52,093 bases of DNA, taken from assembly GCA_900541415.1 (NCBI GenBank), contig UQJP01000026.1, forward strand, positions 1 to 52,093, in the 5' to 3' direction. The position numbers and the translations under genes were made by a program. Shown piece by piece: positions 1 through 7,100 of this stretch; position 1 is the first letter of the stretch, and every line of letters begins with the position of its first letter. Source of the stretch: an uncultured Odoribacter sp. Its GTDB lineage: Bacteria > Bacteroidota > Bacteroidia > Bacteroidales > Marinifilaceae. The notes under the pieces were generated by a model. The model was not told the origin of the DNA. It did not search any database and saw only the letters and a program-made list of their open reading frames with translations.

Positions 1-113
1 CGTTACTGCAAAGTAACGGCAAGGTGTGTTTTGAGTTACTCAAAACATTTCGAGTAACTCGAAATCCTTGCCCTTTACAGGGGAAAAATCAACCTCCGAA
101 GTCGGCTGATTAA
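1..113 (+). other. Structured multi-hairpin element, copy A
   Basis: In order I see: a perfect hairpin, CGTTACT/AGTAACG (1-18); a closing stem GCAAGG (19-24) with CCTTGC (66-71); inside it two perfect hairpins, TTTTGAGT/ACTCAAAA (29-45) and TTTCGAGT/ACTCGAAA (48-64); then a short CCC/GGG hairpin around TTTACA; then AATCAACC/GGCTGATT arms around the loop TCCGAAGTC. The same layout with different stem bases but the same loops recurs at 2816-2932 (copy B), where it precedes a relaxosome gene. That is the pattern of a structure maintained by compensatory change. It may be an oriT-like single-stranded DNA substrate, a recombination site or a leader RNA; I cannot tell which. Confidence 0.6.
3..113 (+). 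pseudogene. Possible integrase 3' remnant running into the structured element
   Basis: The frame starting at base 3 is open to a TAA at 111-113 and has no start codon in the window. Its first codons read LLQSNGKV; with the base pattern before them (ACG TTA) this resembles the sequence after the RHTFAT motif of Bacteroidetes tyrosine integrases. In copy B the structured element likewise begins directly after the RHTFAT codons of a truncated integrase. The upstream part lies outside the window, so this is a weak call; the open frame could be chance. Confidence 0.2.
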
Positions 114-307
114 AGTAAATTTATAGTATAAAAGAGAAAAATAGGATTAAATACATTTGAAAATAATTTATAAATTATTTTTAGTTACAAATGTAGGTAA
201 CTACTTTTGTTATAGTAAATACAAAAGTATTCTTCTTAAATAAGATAAAAAGATTGTAAGTATTAACATTAATAAATTCATTCGTTTGAATTAAATAGGA
301 AATAAAA

Positions 308-1180
308 ATGAATACACTTCATATTACAGGAAATGGTTTTGATGTAGCTCATGGAATAGATTCCAGATATTGGGATTTTTACACATTTTTACAACAGCAA
401 GGATATTATTCATTTATAGGGCAGATGGAAAATTTCTTTCCTACTACTGATAAAGATGGAGAGAATATACTTTGGTCTGACTTTGAAACTGCATTAGGTA
501 TTATAGATATAGATGGAACGTATCGATGTTGTACAGAAGATATTAAGATAGATTATGATCATATGATGCGGAGTACATTCCAAATTGAAGATTCGCCCGG
601 AATTATATTAGGAGGAACTCTACAAGAAATGCATCAAAGATTTAAAGAATGGGTAAAGACTATAGATATAAATGTATCTCGCCGATCATTGGATCAATTT
701 GATTCTAAAGGTAGATTTTTGACTTTTAATTATACAGAAACTTTAGAAAATGTCTATAGAATACCATCAGAAAGAGTACTTCATATCCATGGTAATCGTG
801 CTGTAGATGAAAATTTAATAGTAGGGCATTGTAATTATATTGATCCTTACTCTATGAGTAATGGAGATAATGCCGTCTATGAAGAAAATGCAATGCGTAA
901 TATTGTAGAACTTGCAAACCAAGAAATGAAATCAGTTGAAAGCATTATAGCTTCACATACTTCATTTTGGACATCCTTGCATGATGTTAATAAAGTTGTA
1001 GTTTACGGACATTCACTTTCAGATGTTGATTTTCCTTATTTTGAAATGATTAGAAAAAAAGTTAATCAACAAGCCTTATGGTATTTTAGTACATATACTG
1101 AAGAAGATGTAGGAAGAATACAAAAACTTATGAATAGGTTAGGTTTAGAATTAAAGAATTGTTTTGGTTTTAAAATGTAA
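308..1180 (+). CDS. AbiH-family abortive infection protein
   Basis: The N-terminus reads LHITGNGFDVAHGIDSRYWDF, a match to the GNGFD-x-AHG-x-x-(S/T)-x-Y start that defines the AbiH family of phage abortive-infection proteins. At 290 residues it is within the usual family size. There is no signal peptide or membrane segment, so it should be cytoplasmic. A later motif, VVVYGHSLSDVDFPYF, matches the conserved GHSL-x-x-D-x-x-(Y/F) segment near the C-terminus of this family. AbiH proteins act alone to limit phage; the mechanism is not well known. The gene is clearly more AT-rich than the core genes after 7 kb and lies beside a mobile element, so horizontal acquisition is likely. It appears to be a single-gene unit. 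Confidence 0.88.
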   Translation: MNTLHITGNGFDVAHGIDSRYWDFYTFLQQQGYYSFIGQMENFFPTTDKDGENILWSDFETALGIIDIDGTYRCCTEDIKIDYDHMMRSTFQIEDSPGIILGGTLQEMHQRFKEWVKTIDINVSRRSLDQFDSKGRFLTFNYTETLENVYRIPSERVLHIHGNRAVDENLIVGHCNYIDPYSMSNGDNAVYEENAMRNIVELANQEMKSVESIIASHTSFWTSLHDVNKVVVYGHSLSDVDFPYFEMIRKKVNQQALWYFSTYTEEDVGRIQKLMNRLGLELKNCFGFKM

Positions 1181-1315
1181 TTTCTTAAGAGATTTTCAAT
1201 TTATTCTCATGTGAATCAATTACCAATAACATGTGAAATTATTGGTTCGAAATTGTCATTTTATACCTAATAATTTAAGCATTGATTAAAATAAGAAATT
1301 ATTCATTTTTTTTTC

Positions 1316-1323
1316 TATCTTTG
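1316..1323 (+). promoter_or_regulatory. Promoter -7 box (TATCTTTG)
   Basis: TATCTTTG is an exact match to the Bacteroidetes TAnnTTTG box. There is no clear TTTG at the usual -33 spacing. No ORF follows before the terminator at 1519-1560, so it may drive a non-coding transcript of roughly 220 bases. Confidence 0.5.
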
Positions 1324-1462
1324 CGGCAGAAACAAAGCAGAAACCGGAAGCCAAAGCACTTCCAATTGATGCCAAAAGCACGTTACTAATTCGTTACGGT
1401 ACGAGAGTGACAGTTTAGAAAAGTTTTGATAATCAAAAGAATAGACCTTAGTAGTTAAAATC

Positions 1463-1476
1463 CCACCGAGGTCACA
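1463..1476 (+). repeat. Putative attL core (14-base direct repeat)
   Basis: CCACCGAGGTCACA occurs here and identically at 6178-6191, in the same orientation. The two copies enclose the integrase, relaxosome and helicase-nuclease genes. Both are followed within about 45 bases by an intrinsic terminator. This fits the duplicated core produced by a tyrosine integrase. Confidence 0.6.
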
Positions 1477-1518
1477 GAAACAAAGTCCGAAGGTTTGACA
1501 CCGAACGACAAAAAAAGC

Positions 1519-1560
1519 AAACTCCTACAATATGTTGATACTGTAGGAGTTTCTTTTTTG
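1519..1560 (+). terminator. Intrinsic terminator
   Basis: Perfect 11-base arms AAACTCCTACA (1519-1529) and TGTAGGAGTTT (1542-1552) are followed by a T-rich run to 1559. Confidence 0.85.
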
Positions 1561-1609
1561 TTTTGCCTGAATTGTCATTGTCAAATTAGGCAATAAAAGA
1601 CAGTTTGCT

Positions 1610-1626
1610 GTGGACAAGTCGTGGAC
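1610..1626 (+). repeat. Possible integrase arm-type site, left
   Basis: GTGGACAAGTCGTGGAC matches GTGGCTAAATCGTGGAC at 6099-6115 in 14 of 17 positions and in the same orientation. Each copy lies just inside one putative att core, where arm-type integrase binding sites would be expected. The role is inferred. Confidence 0.4.
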
Positions 1627-1754
1627 ACCTTTTTTAAGCAAAAATATGTCCACAGATTCAGGATCATTTAACTCATTTTTGCCCGAATTTATTCAGGTAT
1701 AAATATCTCATTTACAGATAATAAAATTTATGTTTATCATGTAAAAATGAGATT

Positions 1755-2813
1755 ATGAGAAGTACATTTAAGGTGTCATTTTTTTTGAAAAGAAATCGTC
1801 CTAATACAATAGGTAATGTGCCTATTATCGGACGCATCACATTAGATGAGCGCAATGTAGAATTCAGTACGAAATTAAACGTGCATCCAGACAAATGGAG
1901 TATAGAGAAAGGAAAAGCGAACGAACACGCAGCCCCGGCTGCCAATTTGAATACTTCGCTTGAAACGATTAAGGCGAGCCTGTATAAACATTATCTTCGT
2001 TTACAGGAACGTAACGAGCACCTTACCGCCGAAAAGATAAAGAATGTATTTCTTGGTCAGGATAAGAGTAAACAAACAATACTCTATTTCTTTGAACAGC
2101 ATAACAGCCTTTATCGTCAGAGAATTGGCAAGACTACAACCCATGTCACCTATTCCCGGTATGAATTGGTGAAACACCGGTTAACCGAATTTATGAAAGA
2201 AGTATATTCCGTTTCAGACATAATAATAGAAGAAATAGATTTAAATTTTATCGAGCGATTTGAGGACTTCATACGCGACAAGCATAAATGTTCAAACAAC
2301 ACAGCAAAAAAGTTTGTTCAAAGACTCAGGACGATAGTAAATTTTGCCAAGAATACAGGATTAACTTTCATCGATCCGTTCGCTAATTATAAAATGCGTT
2401 TGGAAAAGGTTGACCGGGGATATTTGACCGAAGAAGAAATTCATACATTACTGGAAAAGAAATTCACGATAAAACGTTTGGAACAAATCCGGGATATATT
2501 CCTTTTTTCTTGTTTCACGGGCTTGTCATATATTGATTTGAAAAACCTGACCTCAAAGAATATTTGTACTTCATTTGATAAAAAGACGTGGATAAAAACC
2601 AAACGCCATAAAACGGGAACTGACGTAAATGTCCCATTGCTTGAAATCCCGGCAATGATATTAGAAAAGTATGCAAATCAATTACCTGACAACTCTTTAT
2701 TGCCTGTTCCAAGTAATCAGAAAATCAACGCTTATTTGAAAGAAATCGGTGATGTTTGTGGCATTGAGAAAGAGTTGACATTCTACCTCGCGCGGCATAC
2801 CTTCGCAACGTAA
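1755..2813 (+). pseudogene. Tyrosine site-specific integrase, C-terminally truncated
   Basis: The 352-residue product has the Bacteroidetes integrase layout: N-terminal arm-binding region (about 1-100), core-binding SAM-like domain (about 105-205) and catalytic domain from about 220. It stops immediately after ARHTFAT (residues 346-352), so the roughly 50 residues with the second conserved His/Trp and the Tyr nucleophile are missing. The first catalytic Arg is replaced by Ser258 (FTGLSYID), as known for the IntDOT branch. The residue three before the catalytic Arg347, usually His, is Tyr344. The stop codon abuts structured element B. Alone it should be unable to recombine DNA. It presumably once integrated the element bounded by the 14-base repeats. 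Confidence 0.85.
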
Positions 2814-2815
2814 CC

Positions 2816-2932
2816 TTTTCACGAGAAAATAGCCAGGTGTGTCTTTGTCATACAAAGACCTTTTTGTCATACAAAAAGCCTGGCTTTTCCCTCACAGGAA
2901 AAGAGGTATAAAATACTCCAAAGTCGTATTTT
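2816..2932 (+). other. Structured multi-hairpin element, copy B
   Basis: The layout matches copy A at 1-113: hairpin TTTTC/GAAAA (2816-2829); closing stem GCCAGG (2832-2837) with CCTGGC (2879-2884); two enclosed perfect hairpins, GTCTTTGT/ACAAAGAC (2841-2859) and CTTTTTGT/ACAAAAAG (2860-2878), each with loop CAT; hairpin TTTTCC/GGAAAA (2885-2902); and AAAATAC/GTATTTT arms (2910-2932) around the loop TCCAAAGTC. Copy A has TCCGAAGTC in that loop, and both copies have GGTGTG after the first closing strand. The element sits between the truncated integrase and the mobilization gene (start 2946), which fits an oriT or a mob leader. Confidence 0.65.
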
Positions 2933-2945
2933 AATATTATTCATT

Positions 2946-3401
2946 ATGAAAGAGCAGAACAGCAAAGATGGTAATGGCCGGAAGAACGGAAGACCGACAT
3001 CGTTAGACATAACCAACCGAACCCATAGATATAATTTTCGGTTAGACGAGTACGAGGATATAAAATTTAGAAAACTGTATGAACAATCCGGCGCAAAAAC
3101 AATGACAGAGTTTATAACAAATTACATACTGGATAAACTTTTTAAGGTAGAAACAACCGACAAATCCGCCCTTGATATTTGCATAAAACTAAGTGCAACC
3201 AATGCCGAAATTAAAAAGATCGGGGTTAATTACAATCAAGTTGTACAAACCTTAAAACATGCCTTTACTGAAAAATTGGCGTTAGCGTATTTGTATCGAT
3301 TGGAAAAAAGAACAATAGAACTTGTCACACACCTTCAAAAAATCACAGAATTAGCAGAAGAATATAAACAAAGGTGGCAATCTAAGAACATAAATACTTA
3401 A
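2946..3401 (+). CDS. MobC/NikA-like relaxosome accessory protein
   Basis: This 151-residue basic protein contains the pattern of Bacteroidetes plasmid-mobilization accessory proteins: an N-terminal ribbon-helix-helix-like part (YNFRLDEYEDIKFRKLYEQSG, about residues 28-50), then AKTMTEFITNYIL, then INxNQVVQ-like text (GVNYNQVVQTLKHAF) typical of the MobC family. Such proteins bind oriT and assist a relaxase. The relaxase gene expected directly downstream is absent and the helicase gene takes its place. The gene would therefore need a relaxase in trans, or it is a relic. Structured element B lies 14 bases before its start and is the natural candidate for its binding site. Confidence 0.75.
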   Translation: MKEQNSKDGNGRKNGRPTSLDITNRTHRYNFRLDEYEDIKFRKLYEQSGAKTMTEFITNYILDKLFKVETTDKSALDICIKLSATNAEIKKIGVNYNQVVQTLKHAFTEKLALAYLYRLEKRTIELVTHLQKITELAEEYKQRWQSKNINT

Positions 3402-3474
3402 TGGAGACGTATTTTTCATAATTTATACTTACATTGCATCTGTATACTATTTTTTTCATATAAATGATAAGTTT

Positions 3475-5802
3475 ATGGTAGATTTTAAGAAGAAACTAGG
3501 AAAAGGACAAATCGATAAAAAAATATCTCCTTTAGAAATTTATGATTCTATTGACAGAAGAAGTGTAACAGGTCCTTTGAGGCCTGTTCAAAGGCAAGTT
3601 CTAGAAGATTGGTTTAAAAATCACCAAACTGCACATGATTTAATAATTAAACTGCATACAGGAGAAGGAAAAACTCTTATAGGATTATTAATTCTTTTAT
3701 CTAGGTTACATCAAAATCAAGGACCGTGCTTGTTTATTTGCCCTAATATATATTTGGTAAGACAGGTGGCTTTAGAATCACAAAAATTTGGTATTCCATA
3801 TTGCCTTATTGGAGAGGATAATGATTTACCCAATGATTTTCTTGACAGTAAAAAAATACTTATTACCCATATTCAAAAACTTTTTAATGGAAAGTCTAAA
3901 TTTGGTCTTGATAATAGCTATGTTGAGGTAAATTCTGTTGTTTTAGATGATTCTCACGCTTGTATTGATGCTATCAAGAATTCTTTCACTATTAGAATAG
4001 ACTACTCTGATGTGTTATATAAAGCACTTTTAACCATGTTTGAGTCAGATTTACAAGAGCAAGGAGAGGGAACTTTTTTAGATATAAAAGCAGGAATTGG
4101 AGATTCATTACTTACTGTACCTTATTGGTCATGGATTGATAAAAAAAGTGACGTTATTGCGTTGCTGTCTGAGCACAAAGAAGAAAATAACTTAGCATTT
4201 GTATGGCCAATTATCAAAAATTGCATTGAAAAATGTCAGGCATTTATTACAGGGAAAGGTATAGAGATTGTTCCTTCTTTTATTCCTATAGGAAGTTTTC
4301 CTTCTTTTGCAAAAGCAAATCAACGAATTCTAATGTCTGCAACAACGCAGGATGATTCCTTTTTTATCAAAGGTCTTGGATTTGACATTAATGCGGTTAA
4401 AAATCCTCTCTCGAATTCTACTCAAATTTGGTCAGGAGAAAAAATGTTATTGATTCCATCTTTAATAAATGAATCTTTAGATCGGGATTTAATTGTTACA
4501 AATTGGGCCACATCTGGAGAATATCATTATGGTAGAGTAGCTTTAGTACCAAGTTTTAAAAAATCAGAACAATATAAACTCAGAGGTGCTGTTGTCGCAG
4601 AAGCAATTAATATATTTGATCATATAAAAACTTTAAAAAATGGAGATTATAAAAATACATTAGTCATAGTTAATCGATATGACGGAATTGATTTACCAGA
4701 TGAAGCTTGTAGAGTTCTTATTATAGATTCTATGCCATTCTTTAATTCATTATGTGATAGATATGAAGAAACATGCCGAAAGAATAGTGATATTATCAAT
4801 ATCAAACTAGCACAAAAAATAGAGCAAGGACTAGGAAGGAGTGTTCGAGGTGAAAAAGATTATAGTGCAATACTAATAATAGGTAACGACTTGGTAAAAT
4901 TTGTGAAAAGTAGTCGCACAAATAAATATTTTTCTCCTCAAACAAGAAAGCAAATTGATATAGGAATCGAAATTGCTGAAATGGCAAAAGATGATTTACA
5001 AGAAGAAAAGCCTTATAAAGTCCTTATATCCTTGATAAGTCAATTGTTAAATAGAGATGATGGTTGGAAAGAATTTTATAAAGAAGAGATGGATAAAATT
5101 GCTCTTCAAAAACATTTTATAACTGTATACGATATTTTAAAATTAGAAAAAGATGCTGAAGAATCTAACTTTAAAGGCAATTATGAAAATGCATGTAAAT
5201 GTATCCAAGAAATACTAGATAATTATATTACAGAAGAAGATGAAAGAGGTTGGTATTTACAGACGTTAGCTCGTTACCAATATCTAATAAGTAAAACGGA
5301 ATCCAATAAAATCCAAAAAACTGCATTTCTGTGCAATTCACAACTATTAAAACCCAAAGATGGTATTACTTACAGGAAAATAAATATTATCAATGAAAAT
5401 AGAATAAAACGAATAAAAAATTGGATGTCCAATTTTAAAACTTATAATGAATTAATTCTTTCTGTTGAAAGTACATTAGATGATTTTTCTTTTGGTGCAG
5501 ATGCTGAAAAATTTGAAAATGCAGTACAAGAAATTGGTAATATTTTAGGATTTATCAGTCAAAGACCTGATAAAGAAATAAAGAAAGGTCCTGATAATTT
5601 ATGGGGAGGTGTTGATAGTAGGTTCTTTCTTTTTGAATGTAAAAGTGAAGTTGAAGATGCTAGGACGGAAATAAGTAAGCATGAAGCAGGACAAATGAAT
5701 TCTCACTGTGGATGGTTTGAAAAAGAATATGGAAAAGATACAAAGGTGACAAGAGTATTGATTATTCCAACAAAGAATTTATCGTATTACGCATTCTGTT
5801 AA
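3475..5802 (+). CDS. Rad3/DinG-like helicase fused to a PD-(D/E)xK-like nuclease domain
   Basis: The 775-residue protein has a Q-motif-like RPVQRQVLEDW (36-46), Walker A GEGKT (63-67), a Walker B-like DDSH (158-161), SAT (motif III), a DinG/XPD-like segment NRYDGIDLPDEACRVLIIDSMPF, and motif VI QGLGRSVRG (451-459). No four-cysteine iron-sulfur cluster pattern is obvious. The C-terminal 65 residues contain D714, E721-C-K723 (FLFECKS) and a later EAGQ, the layout of a restriction-endonuclease-like fold. The predicted role is ATP-driven DNA or RNA translocation coupled to cleavage, probably anti-phage or anti-plasmid. It is AT-rich and lies inside the putative mobile element, where a relaxase would be expected. 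The 61-residue ORF begins four bases after its stop. I do not recognise it as a named defence system. Confidence 0.8.
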   Translation: MVDFKKKLGKGQIDKKISPLEIYDSIDRRSVTGPLRPVQRQVLEDWFKNHQTAHDLIIKLHTGEGKTLIGLLILLSRLHQNQGPCLFICPNIYLVRQVALESQKFGIPYCLIGEDNDLPNDFLDSKKILITHIQKLFNGKSKFGLDNSYVEVNSVVLDDSHACIDAIKNSFTIRIDYSDVLYKALLTMFESDLQEQGEGTFLDIKAGIGDSLLTVPYWSWIDKKSDVIALLSEHKEENNLAFVWPIIKNCIEKCQAFITGKGIEIVPSFIPIGSFPSFAKANQRILMSATTQDDSFFIKGLGFDINAVKNPLSNSTQIWSGEKMLLIPSLINESLDRDLIVTNWATSGEYHYGRVALVPSFKKSEQYKLRGAVVAEAINIFDHIKTLKNGDYKNTLVIVNRYDGIDLPDEACRVLIIDSMPFFNSLCDRYEETCRKNSDIINIKLAQKIEQGLGRSVRGEKDYSAILIIGNDLVKFVKSSRTNKYFSPQTRKQIDIGIEIAEMAKDDLQEEKPYKVLISLISQLLNRDDGWKEFYKEEMDKIALQKHFITVYDILKLEKDAEESNFKGNYENACKCIQEILDNYITEEDERGWYLQTLARYQYLISKTESNKIQKTAFLCNSQLLKPKDGITYRKINIINENRIKRIKNWMSNFKTYNELILSVESTLDDFSFGADAEKFENAVQEIGNILGFISQRPDKEIKKGPDNLWGGVDSRFFLFECKSEVEDARTEISKHEAGQMNSHCGWFEKEYGKDTKVTRVLIIPTKNLSYYAFC

Positions 5803-5806
5803 AATT

Positions 5807-5992
5807 ATGAGAAAAAAGCGCTTGAAGCTTTTAAAAGAAGGGATCAAATCATTTATAAAAGAATTTAAAAATTACAATTTGCAGGATATGAGCGATGAAA
5901 AAGTTCAAGAATTTATAGATATGCACAAGTTAGATATCAAGAGTTTAGAACAAGAATATTGTGAAGATTACATTAAATTAACAAGGAGATAA
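5807..5992 (+). CDS. Small hypothetical protein paired with the helicase-nuclease
   Basis: This 61-residue, Lys/Glu-rich, mostly helical product (GIKSFIKEFKNYNLQDMSDEKVQEFIDM...) starts four bases after the helicase stop, so the two are almost certainly co-transcribed. It has no signal peptide, membrane segment or recognised domain. Tight coupling and size fit an accessory or regulatory subunit, but no function can be assigned. Its AT-rich composition matches the helicase gene. Confidence 0.55.
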   Translation: MRKKRLKLLKEGIKSFIKEFKNYNLQDMSDEKVQEFIDMHKLDIKSLEQEYCEDYIKLTRR

Positions 5993-6098
5993 TATTTGTT
6001 GAAAATAATCCTACAAATAGAAAAATAATTCCTACTTTTGAACTGTTGAGATATTCGCAACTCCCTGATTTTTAAGGGAAAATGAATGTTGAAAAATT

Positions 6099-6115
6099 GT
6101 GGCTAAATCGTGGAC
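6099..6115 (+). repeat. Possible integrase arm-type site, right
   Basis: GTGGCTAAATCGTGGAC is the near match of the site at 1610-1626 (14 of 17 bases, same orientation) and lies 62 bases inside the right att core. Confidence 0.4.
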
Positions 6116-6177
6116 GATCCATTAATAGCTTTGTTTAAGATACTGGAACAAAAGGATATACGTGACAGGTTCAATAA

Positions 6178-6191
6178 CCACCGAGGTCACA
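6178..6191 (+). repeat. Putative attR core (14-base direct repeat)
   Basis: CCACCGAGGTCACA is identical to 1463-1476. The bases before it contain GTGAC and the small dyad GGTT/AACC, so the core may sit in a larger imperfect dyad ending in GTCAC. Confidence 0.6.
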
Positions 6192-6197
6192 ATAAAT

Positions 6198-6226
6198 AGC
6201 CACTTACGTGAGTAGGTGGCTTTTTA
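6198..6226 (+). terminator. Intrinsic terminator after the right att core
   Basis: Arms AGCCACTTAC (6198-6207) and GTAGGTGGCT (6212-6221), with one G-T pair, enclose the loop GTGA and are followed by a T run. Confidence 0.8.
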
Positions 6227-6437
6227 TTTGTTTTTGATGGTTAAGTTAAACCGGATTTTAACTATGAATGCCTGTATTTCATTATTGGCTATACACCGAA
6301 AAACATTCTCATAATTCAGCAATTAATTTATTATCAAAATAATTTATTTTATATCTTGCGGTGCAACGTTTGCCCTATCATAACAGGGTGAAAGGTTTTA
6401 AATAAAAGCTTTATTTTTAACTATAATTATTTTTTGT

Positions 6438-6698
6438 ATGAGATATAGTGGAAAGTTGTCCCCCCTTGATAAATATATCATTTTGGCGGTAAAGAGGAAA
6501 AGAGAAGAACAAGGGATTGCACAGGCGGATTTATCTGTTCGTATGGAATTGAACGATAAATTTGTAGGTAATGTGGAGAGTTCCCGACAAAAAGCAAAAT
6601 ATAATATGAATCACCTGAACAAAATCGCTGAAATATTGAATTGCTCTCTTGCTGATTTTTTCCCCATGCCCTATATGAAGAATAACGACATCGAATAG
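6438..6698 (+). CDS. XRE/Cro-like helix-turn-helix protein
   Basis: This 86-residue protein is essentially one DNA-binding domain. The segment from IAQADLSVRMELNDKFVGNVESSR (about residues 29-52) fits helices 2-3 of a Cro/C1 fold, and the tail LNKIAEILNCSLADFFP is the usual closing helix. It has no sensing domain. A second protein of the same size and layout (6792-7055) follows about 90 bases later, so the pair looks like a diverged tandem duplication. The target is unknown. Its position next to the integration site leaves open whether it belongs to the chromosome or to another accessory unit. Confidence 0.75.
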   Translation: MRYSGKLSPLDKYIILAVKRKREEQGIAQADLSVRMELNDKFVGNVESSRQKAKYNMNHLNKIAEILNCSLADFFPMPYMKNNDIE

Positions 6699-6791
6699 TG
6701 ATGAAATTCCTTTTAAGACGGATTTTTACTATTCAAAAGATTTTATTTTGATCGTTTAAGAAGAATATAGGATCTATTATAAAATGGGTGT

Positions 6792-7055
6792 ATGAAATCA
6801 AAGTTAGGTTTATATATAGCGGAGAAGGTAAAAGAGAAAAGGGCAGAAGCTGACTTTAGCAGGCGTGCTTTGGCTGATTGCCTGAATTTGAACGAAAGTT
6901 ACCTGAGGCAGGCTGAAAACCCGAAACTTCCCTTAGTCTATAATATAATGCTTTTAAATGCCATTACTTATATTCTGAATTGCTCTGTGCGTGATTTTAT
7001 TCCCGATAAGCCTATTGTTGAAGATTCAAAGTACCTGCCCAATACCGAGAGGTAA
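6792..7055 (+). CDS. XRE/Cro-like helix-turn-helix protein, paralogue of the preceding gene
   Basis: The 87-residue product shares the layout of its neighbour: a basic N-terminal helix (AEKVKEKRAEADFS), a helix-turn-helix RRALADCLNLNESYLRQAENP and the closing segment LNAITYILNCSVRDFIP. Sequence identity with the first copy is limited, so the duplication is old. It is a single-domain, probably dimeric DNA-binding protein. It converges with the outer-membrane protein gene that ends at 7101 on the other strand. Confidence 0.72.
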   Translation: MKSKLGLYIAEKVKEKRAEADFSRRALADCLNLNESYLRQAENPKLPLVYNIMLLNAITYILNCSVRDFIPDKPIVEDSKYLPNTER

Positions 7056-7100
7056 TGGGGCTATCTTTAAATAATTCCTATTGTGTATAAATATTTTGCT

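Larger units (their letters stand above)
1324..1560 (+). ncRNA. Candidate small RNA or disrupted RNA gene
   Basis: The stretch lies between a good promoter box and a strong intrinsic terminator and contains no convincing reading frame. The left att core (1463-1476) lies inside it. If the element at 1463-6177 is removed in thought, the 5' part would join the right-hand core and the terminator at 6198-6226, so the integration target may have been a small RNA gene whose terminator was replaced. I do not recognise it as tRNA, tmRNA or 6S RNA. Confidence 0.3.
1181..1754. other. Intergenic region: promoter, att core, terminator, integrase arm-like site
   Basis: No protein gene is visible in this gap between abiH and the integrase. 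It holds a strong-looking promoter box (1316-1323), a run of about 190 bases without a convincing ORF, the left copy of the 14-base direct repeat (1463-1476), an intrinsic terminator (1519-1560) and a GTGGAC-rich site (1610-1626) whose near match lies at 6099-6115. Together these suggest a small transcription unit interrupted by integration of the neighbouring element. Confidence 0.5.
5993..6437. other. Intergenic region: right end of element and leader of the XRE genes
   Basis: No gene is visible. The region contains the right arm-like site (6099-6115), the right att core (6178-6191), an intrinsic terminator (6198-6226), a weak promoter-like TATCTTGC (6353-6360) and a short CCCT/AGGG hairpin ahead of the first XRE gene. 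Confidence 0.5.

Noticed and set aside
1..113. CRISPR-like array from repeated short palindromes
   Set aside because: The palindromes differ from each other and there are no regular spacers or cas genes.
6160..6191. T-arm-like GGTTCAATAACC near the right att core, suggesting a tRNA target
   Set aside because: No acceptor, D or anticodon arms can be formed around it, and the stem and loop lengths do not fit a tRNA.
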